Of a stretch of 64,000 nucleotides of DNA, positions 1 to 8,687 are shown piece by piece. Position 1 is the first letter of the stretch; each line of letters starts with the position of its first letter. The notes under the pieces are model-generated. The model was not told the origin of the DNA and searched no databases. It worked only from the letters and a program-made list of their open reading frames with translations. This stretch comes from Ramlibacter tataouinensis (GTDB lineage Bacteria; Pseudomonadota; Gammaproteobacteria; Burkholderiales; Burkholderiaceae_C): NCBI RefSeq assembly GCF_027941915.1, contig NZ_CP116009.1, positions 62,001-126,000 on the forward strand. Reading direction: 5' to 3'. A program made the position numbers and the translations under genes.

Positions 1-2
1 AC

Positions 3-2183
3 GACGTGCAGTTGCGCACGTTGCAGGAACGCCTGGGCTACCTGCGCGAGCTGGAAGAGCGGCGCGAAGCCGTGATCCGCAGTGTCGAGGAGCAGGGCAA
101 GCTCACGCCCGAACTGCGCGCCGCCTTCGAGGCGGCGCCGACCAAGCAGGAACTGGAAGACCTGTACCTGCCGTTCAAACCCCGGCGCCGCACCAAGGGC
201 CAGATCGCGCGCGAGGCCGGGCTGGAGCCGCTGGCCGATCGCCTGTTCGCCGACCCCGGGCTGGATCCGGCCGCCGAAGCCCAGCCTTTCGTCAAGGCCG
301 AGAAGGGTGAGGGCGGCGAGGATTTCACCACCGTGCCGGCCGTGCTCGACGGCGTGCGCGACATCCTGTCCGAGCGCTGGGCCGAGGAGCCGGCGCTGGT
401 GCAGTCGCTGCGCGAATGGCTGTGGCAGGAGGGCCTGTTCCGCTCGAAGCTGGCGGCCGGCAAGGACGAGAACCACCCCGACGTCGCCAAGTTCCGCGAC
501 TACTTCGACTACGAGGAGCCGATCGGCCGGGTGCCGTCGCACCGCGCGCTGGCGGTGTTCCGCGGCCGGCAGCTGGAACTGCTGGATGCCAAGCTGGCGC
601 TGCCGGTGGAACCCGAGCCCGGCAAGCCGTCGATCGCCGAAGGTCGGATCGCGCTGCAGCTCGGCTGGAGCCACCAGGCGCGCCCGGCCGACGACCTGCT
701 GCGCAAGTGCGTGGCCTGGACCTGGCGCGTCAAGCTGTCGCTGTCGCTCGAGCGTGACCTGTTCGCGCGCCTGCGCGAGGACGCCGAGAAGGTCGCGATC
801 AAGGTGTTCGCCGACAACCTGCGCGACCTGCTGCTGGCCGCACCGGCCGGGCCGCGCGTCGTGATGGGGCTGGACCCGGGCATCCGCACCGGCGTCAAGG
901 TCGCGGTGGTCGATGCCACCGGCAAGCTGGTCGCCACCGCCACCGTCTACCCGCACGAGCCGCGGCGCGACTGGGAAGGCTCGCTGCAGACCCTGCAGCG
1001 GCTGTGCCTGCAGCACGGCGTCAACCTGATCGCCATCGGCAACGGCACCGCCAGCCGCGAGACCGACAAGCTGGCCGCCGACCTGGGCAAGCGGGTCGAA
1101 GGCCTGCAGCGGGTCGTCGTCAGCGAGGCCGGTGCCTCGGTCTATTCGGCCAGCGAGTTCGCCTCGCAGGAGATGCCCGACGTCGACGTGAGCCTGCGCG
1201 GCGCCGCCAGCATCGCGCGCCGGCTGCAGGACCCGCTGGCCGAGCTGGTCAAGATCGATCCCAAGTCGATCGGTGTCGGCCAGTACCAGCACGACGTCAA
1301 CCAGACCGAGCTGGCGCGCACGCTCGATGCCGTGGTCGAGGACTGCGTCAACTCGGTCGGCGTGGACCTGAACACCGCCAGCGTGCCGCTGCTGACCCGC
1401 GTGTCGGGCCTGAGCGGCAGCGTCGCCAAGGCGGTGGTGCGCTGGCGCGAGGCGCACGGCGCCTTCCGCAGCCGCCAGCAGCTGCTGGACGTCAGCGGCC
1501 TGGGGCCCAAGACCTTCGAGCAGAGCGCCGGCTTCCTGCGCATCCGCGGCGGCGACAACCCGCTGGACATGACGGGCGTGCACCCGGAAACCTATCCGGT
1601 GGTCGAGCAGATGATGGCCGCCACCGGCAAGCCGGTGGCCGAGCTGATGGGCCGCGCCGAGATGCTGCGCACCCTCAAGCCCGAGCTGTTCGCCAACGAG
1701 CGGTTCGGCGTGATCACCGTCAAGGACATCCTGGGCGAGCTGGAAAAGCCCGGCCGCGACCCGCGCCCCGACTTCAAGGTGGCGCGCTTCAACGAGGGCG
1801 TGGAAGACATCGCCGACCTGCAGGAAGGCATGGTGCTGGAAGGCACGGTGAGCAACGTCGCGCAGTTCGGCGCCTTCGTCGACCTGGGCGTGCACCAGGA
1901 CGGCCTGGTGCACGTCAGCCAGCTGTCCAACCGCTTCGTCAACGATGCGCGCGAGGTCGTCAAGACCGGCGACATCGTCAAGGTCAAGGTGCTGGAGGTG
2001 GACGTGGCGCGAAAGCGCATCAGCCTGACCATGAAGCTCGATGCCAAGGCGGCGCCTCGCCGCGACGGCCCGCGCGACAACCGCTACGAAGGGGCTGGGC
2101 GGGGCCAGCGGGCGCCGGGCAATCCGCAGCTCAACACGGCGATGGCGGGTGCCTTCGCCAAGCTGCAGCAGGTGCGCAAGTAG
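3..2183 (+). CDS. tex: Transcription accessory protein Tex (5' truncated)
   Basis: Cytoplasmic nucleic-acid-binding protein associated with RNA polymerase. The reading frame is open from the first bases, so the true start lies upstream; about 727 residues are present against roughly 770-790 for the family, so some 50 N-terminal residues are missing. Domains in order: helical Tex N-terminal region, a YqgF/RNase H-like fold beginning at VVMGLDPGIRTG, a helix-hairpin-helix pair (LNTAS...VSGLSGS, DVSGLGPKTFE), and a C-terminal S1 RNA-binding domain (EGTVSNVAQFGAFVDLG) followed by a basic, Gly-rich tail. The GTG at position 6 is only the first possible start inside the window and should not be taken as the real one. 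The next gene begins 7 bases after the stop. Confidence 0.95.
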   Translation, partial: DVQLRTLQERLGYLRELEERREAVIRSVEEQGKLTPELRAAFEAAPTKQELEDLYLPFKPRRRTKGQIAREAGLEPLADRLFADPGLDPAAEAQPFVKAEKGEGGEDFTTVPAVLDGVRDILSERWAEEPALVQSLREWLWQEGLFRSKLAAGKDENHPDVAKFRDYFDYEEPIGRVPSHRALAVFRGRQLELLDAKLALPVEPEPGKPSIAEGRIALQLGWSHQARPADDLLRKCVAWTWRVKLSLSLERDLFARLREDAEKVAIKVFADNLRDLLLAAPAGPRVVMGLDPGIRTGVKVAVVDATGKLVATATVYPHEPRRDWEGSLQTLQRLCLQHGVNLIAIGNGTASRETDKLAADLGKRVEGLQRVVVSEAGASVYSASEFASQEMPDVDVSLRGAASIARRLQDPLAELVKIDPKSIGVGQYQHDVNQTELARTLDAVVEDCVNSVGVDLNTASVPLLTRVSGLSGSVAKAVVRWREAHGAFRSRQQLLDVSGLGPKTFEQSAGFLRIRGGDNPLDMTGVHPETYPVVEQMMAATGKPVAELMGRAEMLRTLKPELFANERFGVITVKDILGELEKPGRDPRPDFKVARFNEGVEDIADLQEGMVLEGTVSNVAQFGAFVDLGVHQDGLVHVSQLSNRFVNDAREVVKTGDIVKVKVLEVDVARKRISLTMKLDAKAAPRRDGPRDNRYEGAGRGQRAPGNPQLNTAMAGAFAKLQQVRK

Positions 2184-2190
2184 AGGCCCC

Positions 2191-3282
2191 ATGGCGCGCG
2201 CCCTTCGCCTGTACGCCGGTCCGAGGGCGCGCCGCCACATCGAACGGCACGGCCTGGCGCCGCAGGACATCAGCGTGGTGCCCGGCGCGGCCGGCGGGCC
2301 CAAGGGCCTGATCCTGGGACCGCTGGACCGCTTCATCTTCGGCGAGTGGCTGCCGCGTTCGCAGCAGCCGGTGCACCTGGTGGGCGCCTCGATCGGCGCC
2401 TGGCGCATGGCCACCGCCTGCCTGGACCAGGCCGTGCCGGCCTTCGAGCGGCTCGAGCGCGACTACATCGCGCAGGACTACGAACCGGAGCCGGGCCGCA
2501 AGACCCCGAGCCCGCGCCAGGTCAGCGAACGCTTCGCCGCCAACCTGGCCGATTTCTACGGCGGCCGGGTGCGCCAGGTGCTGGACCATCCGCGCTACCG
2601 CGTGCACATCGTCACCTCGCGCGGGCGCCACCTGCTGTCGCGCGAGCACCGGTTCGGCACGCCGCTCGGCTACCTGGGCGCGTACCTGTGCAACGGCGTG
2701 CACCGGCGCGCGCTGTGCGCGTGGCTGGAGCGGGTGGTGTTCTCGTCGGGTCGGGATGCGCAGGCCCTGAGCCTGCCCTTCGACCAGCAGGACTACCGCA
2801 CGCGGCAGGTGCACCTGACCGAGGCCAATTTCCAGCCGGCGCTGCAGGCCAGCTGCTCCATCCCCTTCCTGCTGCAGGCGGTCCACGACATCCCCGGCGC
2901 GCCGCCCGGCGCCTACTGGGACGGCGGCATCACCGATTACCACCTGCACCTGAACTACGCGGCGGCGCATCCGCAAGGACTGGTGCTGTACCCGCACTTC
3001 CAGAAGGCGGTGGTGCCCGGCTGGCTGGACAAGGCCTGGCGCTGGCGCCATGGCGCGACCGCGTTCCTGGACAACACCCTCGTGCTGGCGCCCGATCCGC
3101 TGTGGGTGCAGGGCCTGCCCAACGGCAAGCTGCCGGACCGCACCGACTTCACGCGCCATGGCAGCGACCTGGCCGGGCGGATGAAGGTGTGGCAGGCGGC
3201 GGCGTCGGCGAGCCGGCAGCTGGCGGACGAATTCGCGCAGTGGCTGGAGCGGCCGGAGGCGGGGCGGGTCGAAGCCCTCTGA
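2191..3282 (+). CDS. Patatin-like phospholipase family protein
   Basis: Predicted acyl hydrolase of 363 residues using a Ser-Asp dyad. The oxyanion loop is GGPKG (residues 35-39), the nucleophile elbow is GASIG with Ser67, and the catalytic Asp sits in the DGG motif of YWDGGITDYHL. The chosen ATG starts a protein whose first residues lead directly into the patatin fold; the open frame extends upstream into tex, but that part is not patatin-like. No signal peptide or membrane span is evident, so it is probably cytoplasmic or peripheral. The 7-base gap behind tex suggests co-transcription, although no functional link is known. It converges on the alcohol dehydrogenase gene, with a palindrome between them. 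Confidence 0.85.
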   Translation: MARALRLYAGPRARRHIERHGLAPQDISVVPGAAGGPKGLILGPLDRFIFGEWLPRSQQPVHLVGASIGAWRMATACLDQAVPAFERLERDYIAQDYEPEPGRKTPSPRQVSERFAANLADFYGGRVRQVLDHPRYRVHIVTSRGRHLLSREHRFGTPLGYLGAYLCNGVHRRALCAWLERVVFSSGRDAQALSLPFDQQDYRTRQVHLTEANFQPALQASCSIPFLLQAVHDIPGAPPGAYWDGGITDYHLHLNYAAAHPQGLVLYPHFQKAVVPGWLDKAWRWRHGATAFLDNTLVLAPDPLWVQGLPNGKLPDRTDFTRHGSDLAGRMKVWQAAASASRQLADEFAQWLERPEAGRVEAL

Positions 3283-3300
3283 CACCGCTGCCGAAGTGGT

Positions 3301-3329
3301 GGTCATTCCCGCGAAGGCGGAGGATGACC
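3301..3329. repeat. REP-like palindrome between convergent genes
   Basis: Arms GGTCAT and ATGACC flank an inner TCCCGC-GAAG-GCGG-A hairpin. The core resembles the ATTCCCGCGAAGGCGGG family seen elsewhere in this window. It lies between two convergent stop codons, where it could act as a bidirectional terminator. Confidence 0.6.
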
Positions 3330-3339
3330 CTTCACCTGG

Positions 3340-4476
3340 CTACATCGACGCCGCCAGCATCCCCTCGTAGTCCTGCACGCTCGCGATTCGCGGATTGGTC
3401 TTGTGGCAGTGGTCGGCGAGGGCGCCCTCGATGATCTTGCCGAACTGCCCGCGCTGCACGCCCATCTCGGCCAGGCCCTTGGGCAGCCCGAGGCGGGCGT
3501 TCATGTCGCGGATCGCCTCCGGGATGTCGCCGCCGCAGGAGAGCCCCATGGCGTGCGCCATCCGGTCCAGCCGGCGCTCCGTGCGCACCGATTCGGCTTC
3601 GGCGTTGAAGCGGATCACCGCCGGCAGGAACATGGCGTTGAGCGTGCCGTGGTGCAGCCGCGGATCGACGCCGCCCAGGCTGTGGCTCAGCGAGTGCACG
3701 CAGCCCAGGCCCTTCTGGAACGCCATGGCGCCCTGCATGGAGGCGCTCATCAGGTTCAGGCGCGCCTGGCGGTCGCTGCCGTCGCGGGTGGCGCGCTCGA
3801 TGTGCGACCAGCCGCGCTCCAGGCCGTCCAGCGCGATGCCGTCGGCCGGCGGGTTGAACGCAGCCGACATGAAGGTCTCCATGCAGTGCGCGATGGCGTC
3901 CATGCCGGTGGCGGCCGTCAACCTGGGAGGCAGCCCCAGCGTGAGCTCCGGGTCGCAGATGGCGGCCTTGGGCAGCAGGTTCCAGGAATGGAAGCCGAGC
4001 TTGCGGTGGTCGTCCACGATGATGATGGCGCCGCGGGCGACCTCGCTGCCGGTGCCGCTGGTGGTGGGCACCGCGATCAGCGGCGCCGCCTGGTCGGTGA
4101 TGCGGGGCGAGCCGCCCTCGATGGTGGCGTAGCGGGTGAGGGGGCCGTCGTGGGTGGCGGCGATGGCCACGCCCTTGGCGCAATCGATGGCCGAGCCGCC
4201 GCCGACGGCGACCAGCCCGTCGCAGCGGTAGTCGCGATACACCTGCACGGCGGCGCGCACCGCAGCTTCGGTGGGGTTGGACGGCGTCTGGTCGAACACC
4301 GCGTGCGGCAGGCCCGGCAGCGCGTCGATCGCCTTCTGCAGCACGCCCGCGGCGCGCACGCCGGGGTCGGTGACGATCAGCGGGCGGGTGATGCCCACGC
4401 GCTGGCATTCATCCTTGAGCAGGCGCACCGCGCCGAAGTCGAACTGGATCTGGGTCAGATAGTAGATCAGGGCCAT
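3340..4476 (-). CDS. Iron-containing alcohol dehydrogenase
   Basis: Group III NAD(P)-dependent alcohol dehydrogenase of 378 residues, a normal length for the family. It interconverts alcohols and aldehydes; the substrate cannot be read from the sequence. The nucleotide-binding GGGSAIDCAKG motif lies near residue 95, and the metal-ligand regions are visible as TGMDAIAHCME, GCVHSLSHSLGG and HHGTLNA. It is transcribed divergently from the hydrolase cluster with a 53-base spacer before the next start. It stands alone on its strand, and no regulator is adjacent. Confidence 0.92.
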   Translation of the reverse strand: MALIYYLTQIQFDFGAVRLLKDECQRVGITRPLIVTDPGVRAAGVLQKAIDALPGLPHAVFDQTPSNPTEAAVRAAVQVYRDYRCDGLVAVGGGSAIDCAKGVAIAATHDGPLTRYATIEGGSPRITDQAAPLIAVPTTSGTGSEVARGAIIIVDDHRKLGFHSWNLLPKAAICDPELTLGLPPRLTAATGMDAIAHCMETFMSAAFNPPADGIALDGLERGWSHIERATRDGSDRQARLNLMSASMQGAMAFQKGLGCVHSLSHSLGGVDPRLHHGTLNAMFLPAVIRFNAEAESVRTERRLDRMAHAMGLSCGGDIPEAIRDMNARLGLPKGLAEMGVQRGQFGKIIEGALADHCHKTNPRIASVQDYEGMLAASM

Positions 4477-4515
4477 GGCAGCGCTCGGTCGTAAGATGCC
4501 TTTCCACTTTAGCCC

Positions 4516-4522
4516 AGAGGAG
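4516..4522 (+). promoter_or_regulatory. Ribosome binding site of the 41-codon ORF
   Basis: AGAGGAG lies 7 bases upstream of the ATG at 4530. It is a better Shine-Dalgarno match than anything directly before the downstream hydrolase start, so it is what suggests translation of the small ORF and coupling into the hydrolase. Confidence 0.5.
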
Positions 4523-4529
4523 CAAGCCC

Positions 4530-4655
4530 ATGAATCGGTGGTTTCGTCCGCTTGTCGCGCTGGCGTCGGGCGGCGGCGCCGGATCCGCGCTGGCGGTCGC
4601 CGCCACGTCCCAGGCGCTGCCCCGCGCCCAGCCGGCCGGCGCCCGTTTCAAGTGA
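4530..4655 (+). CDS. 41-residue ORF upstream of and overlapping the hydrolase
   Basis: A 41-codon frame starts at an ATG with a strong Shine-Dalgarno and ends in TGA that overlaps the GTG of the hydrolase (GTGA at 4652-4655). The product begins MNRWFRPLVALASGGGAGS, resembling an N-terminal export segment: two Arg, then a hydrophobic Ala/Leu-rich stretch. It could be a translated leader that couples ribosomes into the hydrolase. Alternatively it is the original N-terminus of the hydrolase, detached by a frameshift or a sequencing error. I do not recognise it as a known family. Confidence 0.4.
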   Translation: MNRWFRPLVALASGGGAGSALAVAATSQALPRAQPAGARFK

Positions 4656-5608
4656 GCTTCCTGCCCGAATACCCGGAACTCACGCCGAAGATGCGCTCGG
4701 TGCTCGAGCGCATGGCGCGGGTGCGGCGCGAGCCGCTGCACCTGCAGTCGCCGCAGCAGGCGCGCGCGAGCTACGAAGGCTCGGCCGACGTGCTGGAGGT
4801 GCCGCGCCGGCCGCTGGCGCGCATCGAGGACATCGAGCTGCCCGCGCGCGACGGCGTGCGGCTGCCGGCCCGCGTCTACCAGCCCGACGACCGCAGCCAA
4901 GGCGTGCTGCTGTACCTGCACGGCGGCGGCTTCACCATCGGCAGCATCGGCACGCACGACATCCTGTGCCGCGAACTGGCCGGGCTGGCCGGCTGCGCCG
5001 TGCTGTCGCTGGGCTACCGGCTCGCGCCCGAGCACCGTTTCCCGGTCGCGGTGGAGGACACCTGGGATGCCTTGCAGGGGCTCGCCGGGCAACGCACTGC
5101 ATTGGGCTGGCGCGCCGACGAGCCGATCGCGGTGGGCGGCGACAGCGCCGGCGGCACGCTGGCGGCGGTGGCGGCCCTGCACGCGCGCGACCGGGGCCTG
5201 CCCCTGTCGCTGCAGCTGCTGTTCTATCCCGGCACCGCCGCCCGGCAGGACAGCGCCTCGCATCGCCGCTACCACCAGGGCCTGGTGCTGGAGCCGGCCC
5301 ACATCGAGTACTTCTTCGGCCACTACATCGACCTGGATGTGCGCGAGGACTGGCGCTTCGCGCCGCTGAATGCGCCGGACGTGGACGGCGTGGCGCCGGC
5401 CTGGATCGGCCTGGCGGACTGCGATCCGCTGTTCGACGACGGCATCGCGTACGGCGATAAACTGCGCGCGGCCGGCGTGGCCGTCGAGCTGGAAGTCTGG
5501 CGCGGCGTCACCCACGAGTTCATCAAGATGGGGCGCGCGCTGCCCGAAGCCCGGCAGGCCCATGCGGCCGCCGCCCGCGCCCTGTCGCAAGCCTTCCGCA
5601 CACCATGA
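4652..5608 (+). CDS. Alpha/beta hydrolase, HSL (family IV) type
   Basis: Carboxylesterase-like enzyme of about 318 residues. The HGGG oxyanion motif (YLHGGGFTIGS), the nucleophile elbow GDSAGG, a catalytic Asp in LADCDPLFDDG and a catalytic His in GVTHEF are all present, so the active site looks intact. The natural substrate is unknown. The GTG start at 4652 gives MSFLPEYPEL..., a plausible cap N-terminus; the frame is open further upstream, but that part has no family similarity I recognise. The start overlaps the stop of a 41-codon ORF, and the stop overlaps the ATG of the thioesterase-GNAT gene (ATGA), so the three are probably translated together. Confidence 0.85.
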   Translation: MSFLPEYPELTPKMRSVLERMARVRREPLHLQSPQQARASYEGSADVLEVPRRPLARIEDIELPARDGVRLPARVYQPDDRSQGVLLYLHGGGFTIGSIGTHDILCRELAGLAGCAVLSLGYRLAPEHRFPVAVEDTWDALQGLAGQRTALGWRADEPIAVGGDSAGGTLAAVAALHARDRGLPLSLQLLFYPGTAARQDSASHRRYHQGLVLEPAHIEYFFGHYIDLDVREDWRFAPLNAPDVDGVAPAWIGLADCDPLFDDGIAYGDKLRAAGVAVELEVWRGVTHEFIKMGRALPEARQAHAAAARALSQAFRTP

Positions 5609-6477
5609 AACGAGACGATTTCCGCTTCTTCCACCACCTGCGCGTGCGCTGGGCCGAGGTGGACATGCAAAAGATCGTGTTCAACGCGCACTACCTGATG
5701 TACTTCGACACGGCGGTGGCGGACTACTGGCGCGCGCTGGCCCTGCCTTACGAGGAGGCCATGCACCAGCTGGAGGGCGACCTGTACGTCAAGAAGGCGA
5801 CGGTGGAATTCAACGCCTCGGCGCGCATGGACGACCAGCTCGACATCGGCCTGCGCTGCGGCCGCATCGGCAATTCGTCGATGGTGTTCCACGGCGCCAT
5901 CTTCCGCGGCGAGCAGTTGCTGATCACCTGCGAGCTGGTCTATGTGTTCGCCGACCCGGCCACGCAGACCTCGCGCCCGGTGCCGGGCAAGCTGCGCGAG
6001 ATCCTCTCCGGCTACGAGGCCGGCGAGCCGGTGGTGCAGGTGCGCACCGGCTCCTGGAGTGAACTGGGCCAGGACGCCGCGGCCATCCGGACCGCCGTGT
6101 TCGTCCAGGAGCAGCGCATCCCGGCGGACATGGAGTGGGATGACGCGGACCACACCGCCGTCCACGCCGTCGCCTACAACCGCCTGGGCCAGCCGGTGGC
6201 CACCGGCCGCCTGCTCCAGGCCGAGCCCGGCGTGGCCCGCATCGGCCGCATGGCGGTGCTGCAGGTGCTGCGCGGCTCGGGCGTGGGGCAGCAGGTGCTG
6301 CAGGCCCTGCTGCAGGCCGCCGAGCGGCGCGGCGACCGGCGCGCCGTGCTGCACGCGCAGCGCACGGCCCAGGGCTTCTACGGCCGGCTGGGCTTCAGCC
6401 CCGAGGGTGATCCCTTCGAGGAAGCCGGCATTCCGCACATCGGGATGGGGGCGGCGCTTCCGCTGCCGGGGCGCTGA
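5605..6477 (+). CDS. Fused YbgC/FadM-like acyl-CoA thioesterase and GNAT N-acetyltransferase
   Basis: Two enzymes in one 290-residue chain. Residues 1 to about 140 are a hotdog-fold 4HBT thioesterase of the YbgC/FadM type, with the catalytic Asp20 in WAEVDMQKIVFNAHYLMYF. Residues from about 146 to the end form a GNAT domain of the ElaA/YjcF type, including the acetyl-CoA pyrophosphate loop RGSGVG and the closing GFYGRLGF strand. Both halves use acyl-CoA, which gives the fusion a chemical rationale, but the substrates are unknown. It overlaps the upstream hydrolase by 4 bases and is followed 11 bases later by the O-antigen ligase-like gene. No stop codon or frameshift separates the halves. Confidence 0.88.
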   Translation: MKRDDFRFFHHLRVRWAEVDMQKIVFNAHYLMYFDTAVADYWRALALPYEEAMHQLEGDLYVKKATVEFNASARMDDQLDIGLRCGRIGNSSMVFHGAIFRGEQLLITCELVYVFADPATQTSRPVPGKLREILSGYEAGEPVVQVRTGSWSELGQDAAAIRTAVFVQEQRIPADMEWDDADHTAVHAVAYNRLGQPVATGRLLQAEPGVARIGRMAVLQVLRGSGVGQQVLQALLQAAERRGDRRAVLHAQRTAQGFYGRLGFSPEGDPFEEAGIPHIGMGAALPLPGR

Positions 6478-6488
6478 TCACCGAGCGC

Positions 6489-8687
6489 ATGGGCAAGCGC
6501 CAGCGGGCCAGCGGCGGGGCGGCAGCGTCCGCCGTCGATCCGCCATGGGCTGCCCCGGCCGAGGCGACGTCCGCGGCAGGGCAGGGCGCCGGTCCGGCCG
6601 GCGTCGCCGCGCTGCTGGCGGCGGCGATCGCGCTGGCGCCGGCGCTGGGTGTACCCAGCGAGCTGATGCTGCAGGACACCCTCAAGTCCATCGTGGTGTC
6701 GTTCGCGGCGCTGCTGGCCGCGCTGCTGTTCTTCTGGCAACGGCGCGCATCGGCCGATCCGGTGCGCTGGCATCCGGTGCTGTGGCTGCCGCTGCTGCTG
6801 CTGGCGTACGCGCTGGGCAGCATGGCCTGGTCGCACACCTACCTGGCGGCGGTGGAGGCGATCCGCTGGTTCGTCTTCGCCCTGCTGCTGTGGCTGGGGC
6901 TGAATGCCTTCACGCGCGAGCGGCTGCCGCTGCTGGCCTGGGGCATCCACGCCGGCGCGGTGCTCGCCTCGCTGTGGGCGGCGTTGCAGTTCTGGATCGA
7001 TTTCCGGTTCTTCCCGCAAGGGCCCAATCCCGCTTCCACCTTCGTCAACCGCAACTTCTTCGCCGAGTTCGTGGTGTGCACGCTGCCGTTCTCGGCGCTG
7101 CTGCTGGCGCGCGAGCGCCGCACCGCCATGGCCGCGGCGCTCGCCGCCAGCACCGCGCTGGTCGTGGTGGCCATCCTGATGACCGGCACCCGCGCGGCGC
7201 TGATCGCACTGTGGCTGCAGTTGCTGGTGGTGCTGCCGCTGGTGGCCTGGCGCCTGCGCTCGCTGCCGCGGGCCGGCGTCGTCGCCGTGCTGCTCGGCGG
7301 CGTCCTCGCCATGGGCCTGATCCCGTCCGGCAATGCCAGGATCCTGGGCGAAGGCCGGGGGACGACGGCGCTCGAACGCGGCCTCGACCGCACCGCCTCC
7401 ATCCAGCCGGGCGATCCCTCGCTGCAACTGCGCGCGCTCATGTGGAAGGCCACGCTGCGGGTGATCGAGGCACGGCCGCTCACCGGCGTGGGTGCCGGCG
7501 CGTGGGAAGCGATGGTGCCGCTGTACCAGCCCGACAGCCAGCAACTGGAGACCGACTACTACGTGCACAACGAGGCGCTGCAGTTGCTGGCCGAGTATGG
7601 GCTCGTGGGCGCCTTGCTCCTGGCCGGCCTGCTGGGCTACCTGCTGGCGGCCGCCTGGCGCACCTGGCGGCTCGCGGGCGGGCCCCACGCCGATGAAGTG
7701 CCCTGGCGCGCCGCCGCCTTGTCCAGCCTGCTGGCCTTGCTGCTGGTCAGCAACGTCGGCTTTCCCTGGCGCATGGCCGCCACCGGCGCGCTGTTCGCGC
7801 TTGCATTGGGCCTGCTGGCGGCGTCGGATGCGCGGCTCGGCCTGGCGGCCGGGCGCTTCGGCGTCCGCACGCTGGCATGGGGGCCCCGCCGCAACGCCGT
7901 GGCGCTGGCGGCCACGCTGGCGGGCCTGCTGCTCGCGGGCTTCATCACGCAACAAGCGGCCGAGGCCGAGCGCAAGATCGTGCGCGCCACCCAGATCGCC
8001 TATCGGATCAGTGCCTCGGGACAGCCCGGCGATCCGCGCTGGGACCCGGCCAAGGCCCGCGTGCTGGAGTTGACGCGCGAGGCCGTGGCGATCACGCCGC
8101 ACTACCGCAAGATCACGCCGATCGTCGCCGACCAGCTGGCGTCCTGGGGCGATTGGCGCAATGCCACCTGGATCTGGGAATCGGTGCTGCAGTCGCGGCC
8201 CTACGTGGTGGCCATCCTGACCAACGCCGCGCGCGGCCACGCCGCCATGAACGAGCCCGATCGCGCGTTCGAGTACCTGGCGCGGGCCCAGGCGATCGCG
8301 CCGCAAGCGCCCTCGGTGCTGTCGCTGGAGGTGATCCTGTTGTCGCGCTTCCGCGATGCGCGCGAGGCACTGCCGATCGCGCGCCAGGCGCTGGCCAGCG
8401 GGCACCACGATTTCGACCTGGTCAACAACGCCTTCGTGATCGCCTGGCGCAGCGGCGACCACGAACTGGCGCAGCAGGCGATGCAGACCTGGCTGCGCGA
8501 CTACCCGCAGGAGCAGGTCCAGGGCTACCTGCAGCTGGGCCTGTACCGGCTTCAGGCGCGGCAGGACGAAGCCGGGGCCCTGCAGGCCTGGCGCCGCGCC
8601 TACGAACTGGGTTCGCCCCGGCAGCGGCAGGGCGTGCTGCAGCGGGTGCCGCCGCGCTACCGCGAACGGGTGGCAGCCGGCGGCTAG
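6489..8687 (+). CDS. O-antigen ligase (Wzy_C/PglL-like) membrane protein with C-terminal helical repeats
   Basis: Polytopic inner-membrane protein of 732 residues. The first 500 or so residues contain about ten hydrophobic segments, and between the late segments lies a periplasmic loop with the HNEALQLLAEYGLVG motif typical of WaaL and PglL glycan ligases. Conserved Arg in GTRAALIAL and SFVNRNFFAEF also match. The last 200 residues are soluble and helical, with TPR-like units (DRAFEYLARAQAIAPQAPS). Such proteins transfer lipid-linked glycan to lipid A or to pilin. A PilZ gene lies about 3.6 kb away, but no clear target is encoded next to it. Its stop overlaps the ygfZ stop, so the two genes converge with no terminator space. 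Confidence 0.82.
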   Translation: MGKRQRASGGAAASAVDPPWAAPAEATSAAGQGAGPAGVAALLAAAIALAPALGVPSELMLQDTLKSIVVSFAALLAALLFFWQRRASADPVRWHPVLWLPLLLLAYALGSMAWSHTYLAAVEAIRWFVFALLLWLGLNAFTRERLPLLAWGIHAGAVLASLWAALQFWIDFRFFPQGPNPASTFVNRNFFAEFVVCTLPFSALLLARERRTAMAAALAASTALVVVAILMTGTRAALIALWLQLLVVLPLVAWRLRSLPRAGVVAVLLGGVLAMGLIPSGNARILGEGRGTTALERGLDRTASIQPGDPSLQLRALMWKATLRVIEARPLTGVGAGAWEAMVPLYQPDSQQLETDYYVHNEALQLLAEYGLVGALLLAGLLGYLLAAAWRTWRLAGGPHADEVPWRAAALSSLLALLLVSNVGFPWRMAATGALFALALGLLAASDARLGLAAGRFGVRTLAWGPRRNAVALAATLAGLLLAGFITQQAAEAERKIVRATQIAYRISASGQPGDPRWDPAKARVLELTREAVAITPHYRKITPIVADQLASWGDWRNATWIWESVLQSRPYVVAILTNAARGHAAMNEPDRAFEYLARAQAIAPQAPSVLSLEVILLSRFRDAREALPIARQALASGHHDFDLVNNAFVIAWRSGDHELAQQAMQTWLRDYPQEQVQGYLQLGLYRLQARQDEAGALQAWRRAYELGSPRQRQGVLQRVPPRYRERVAAGG

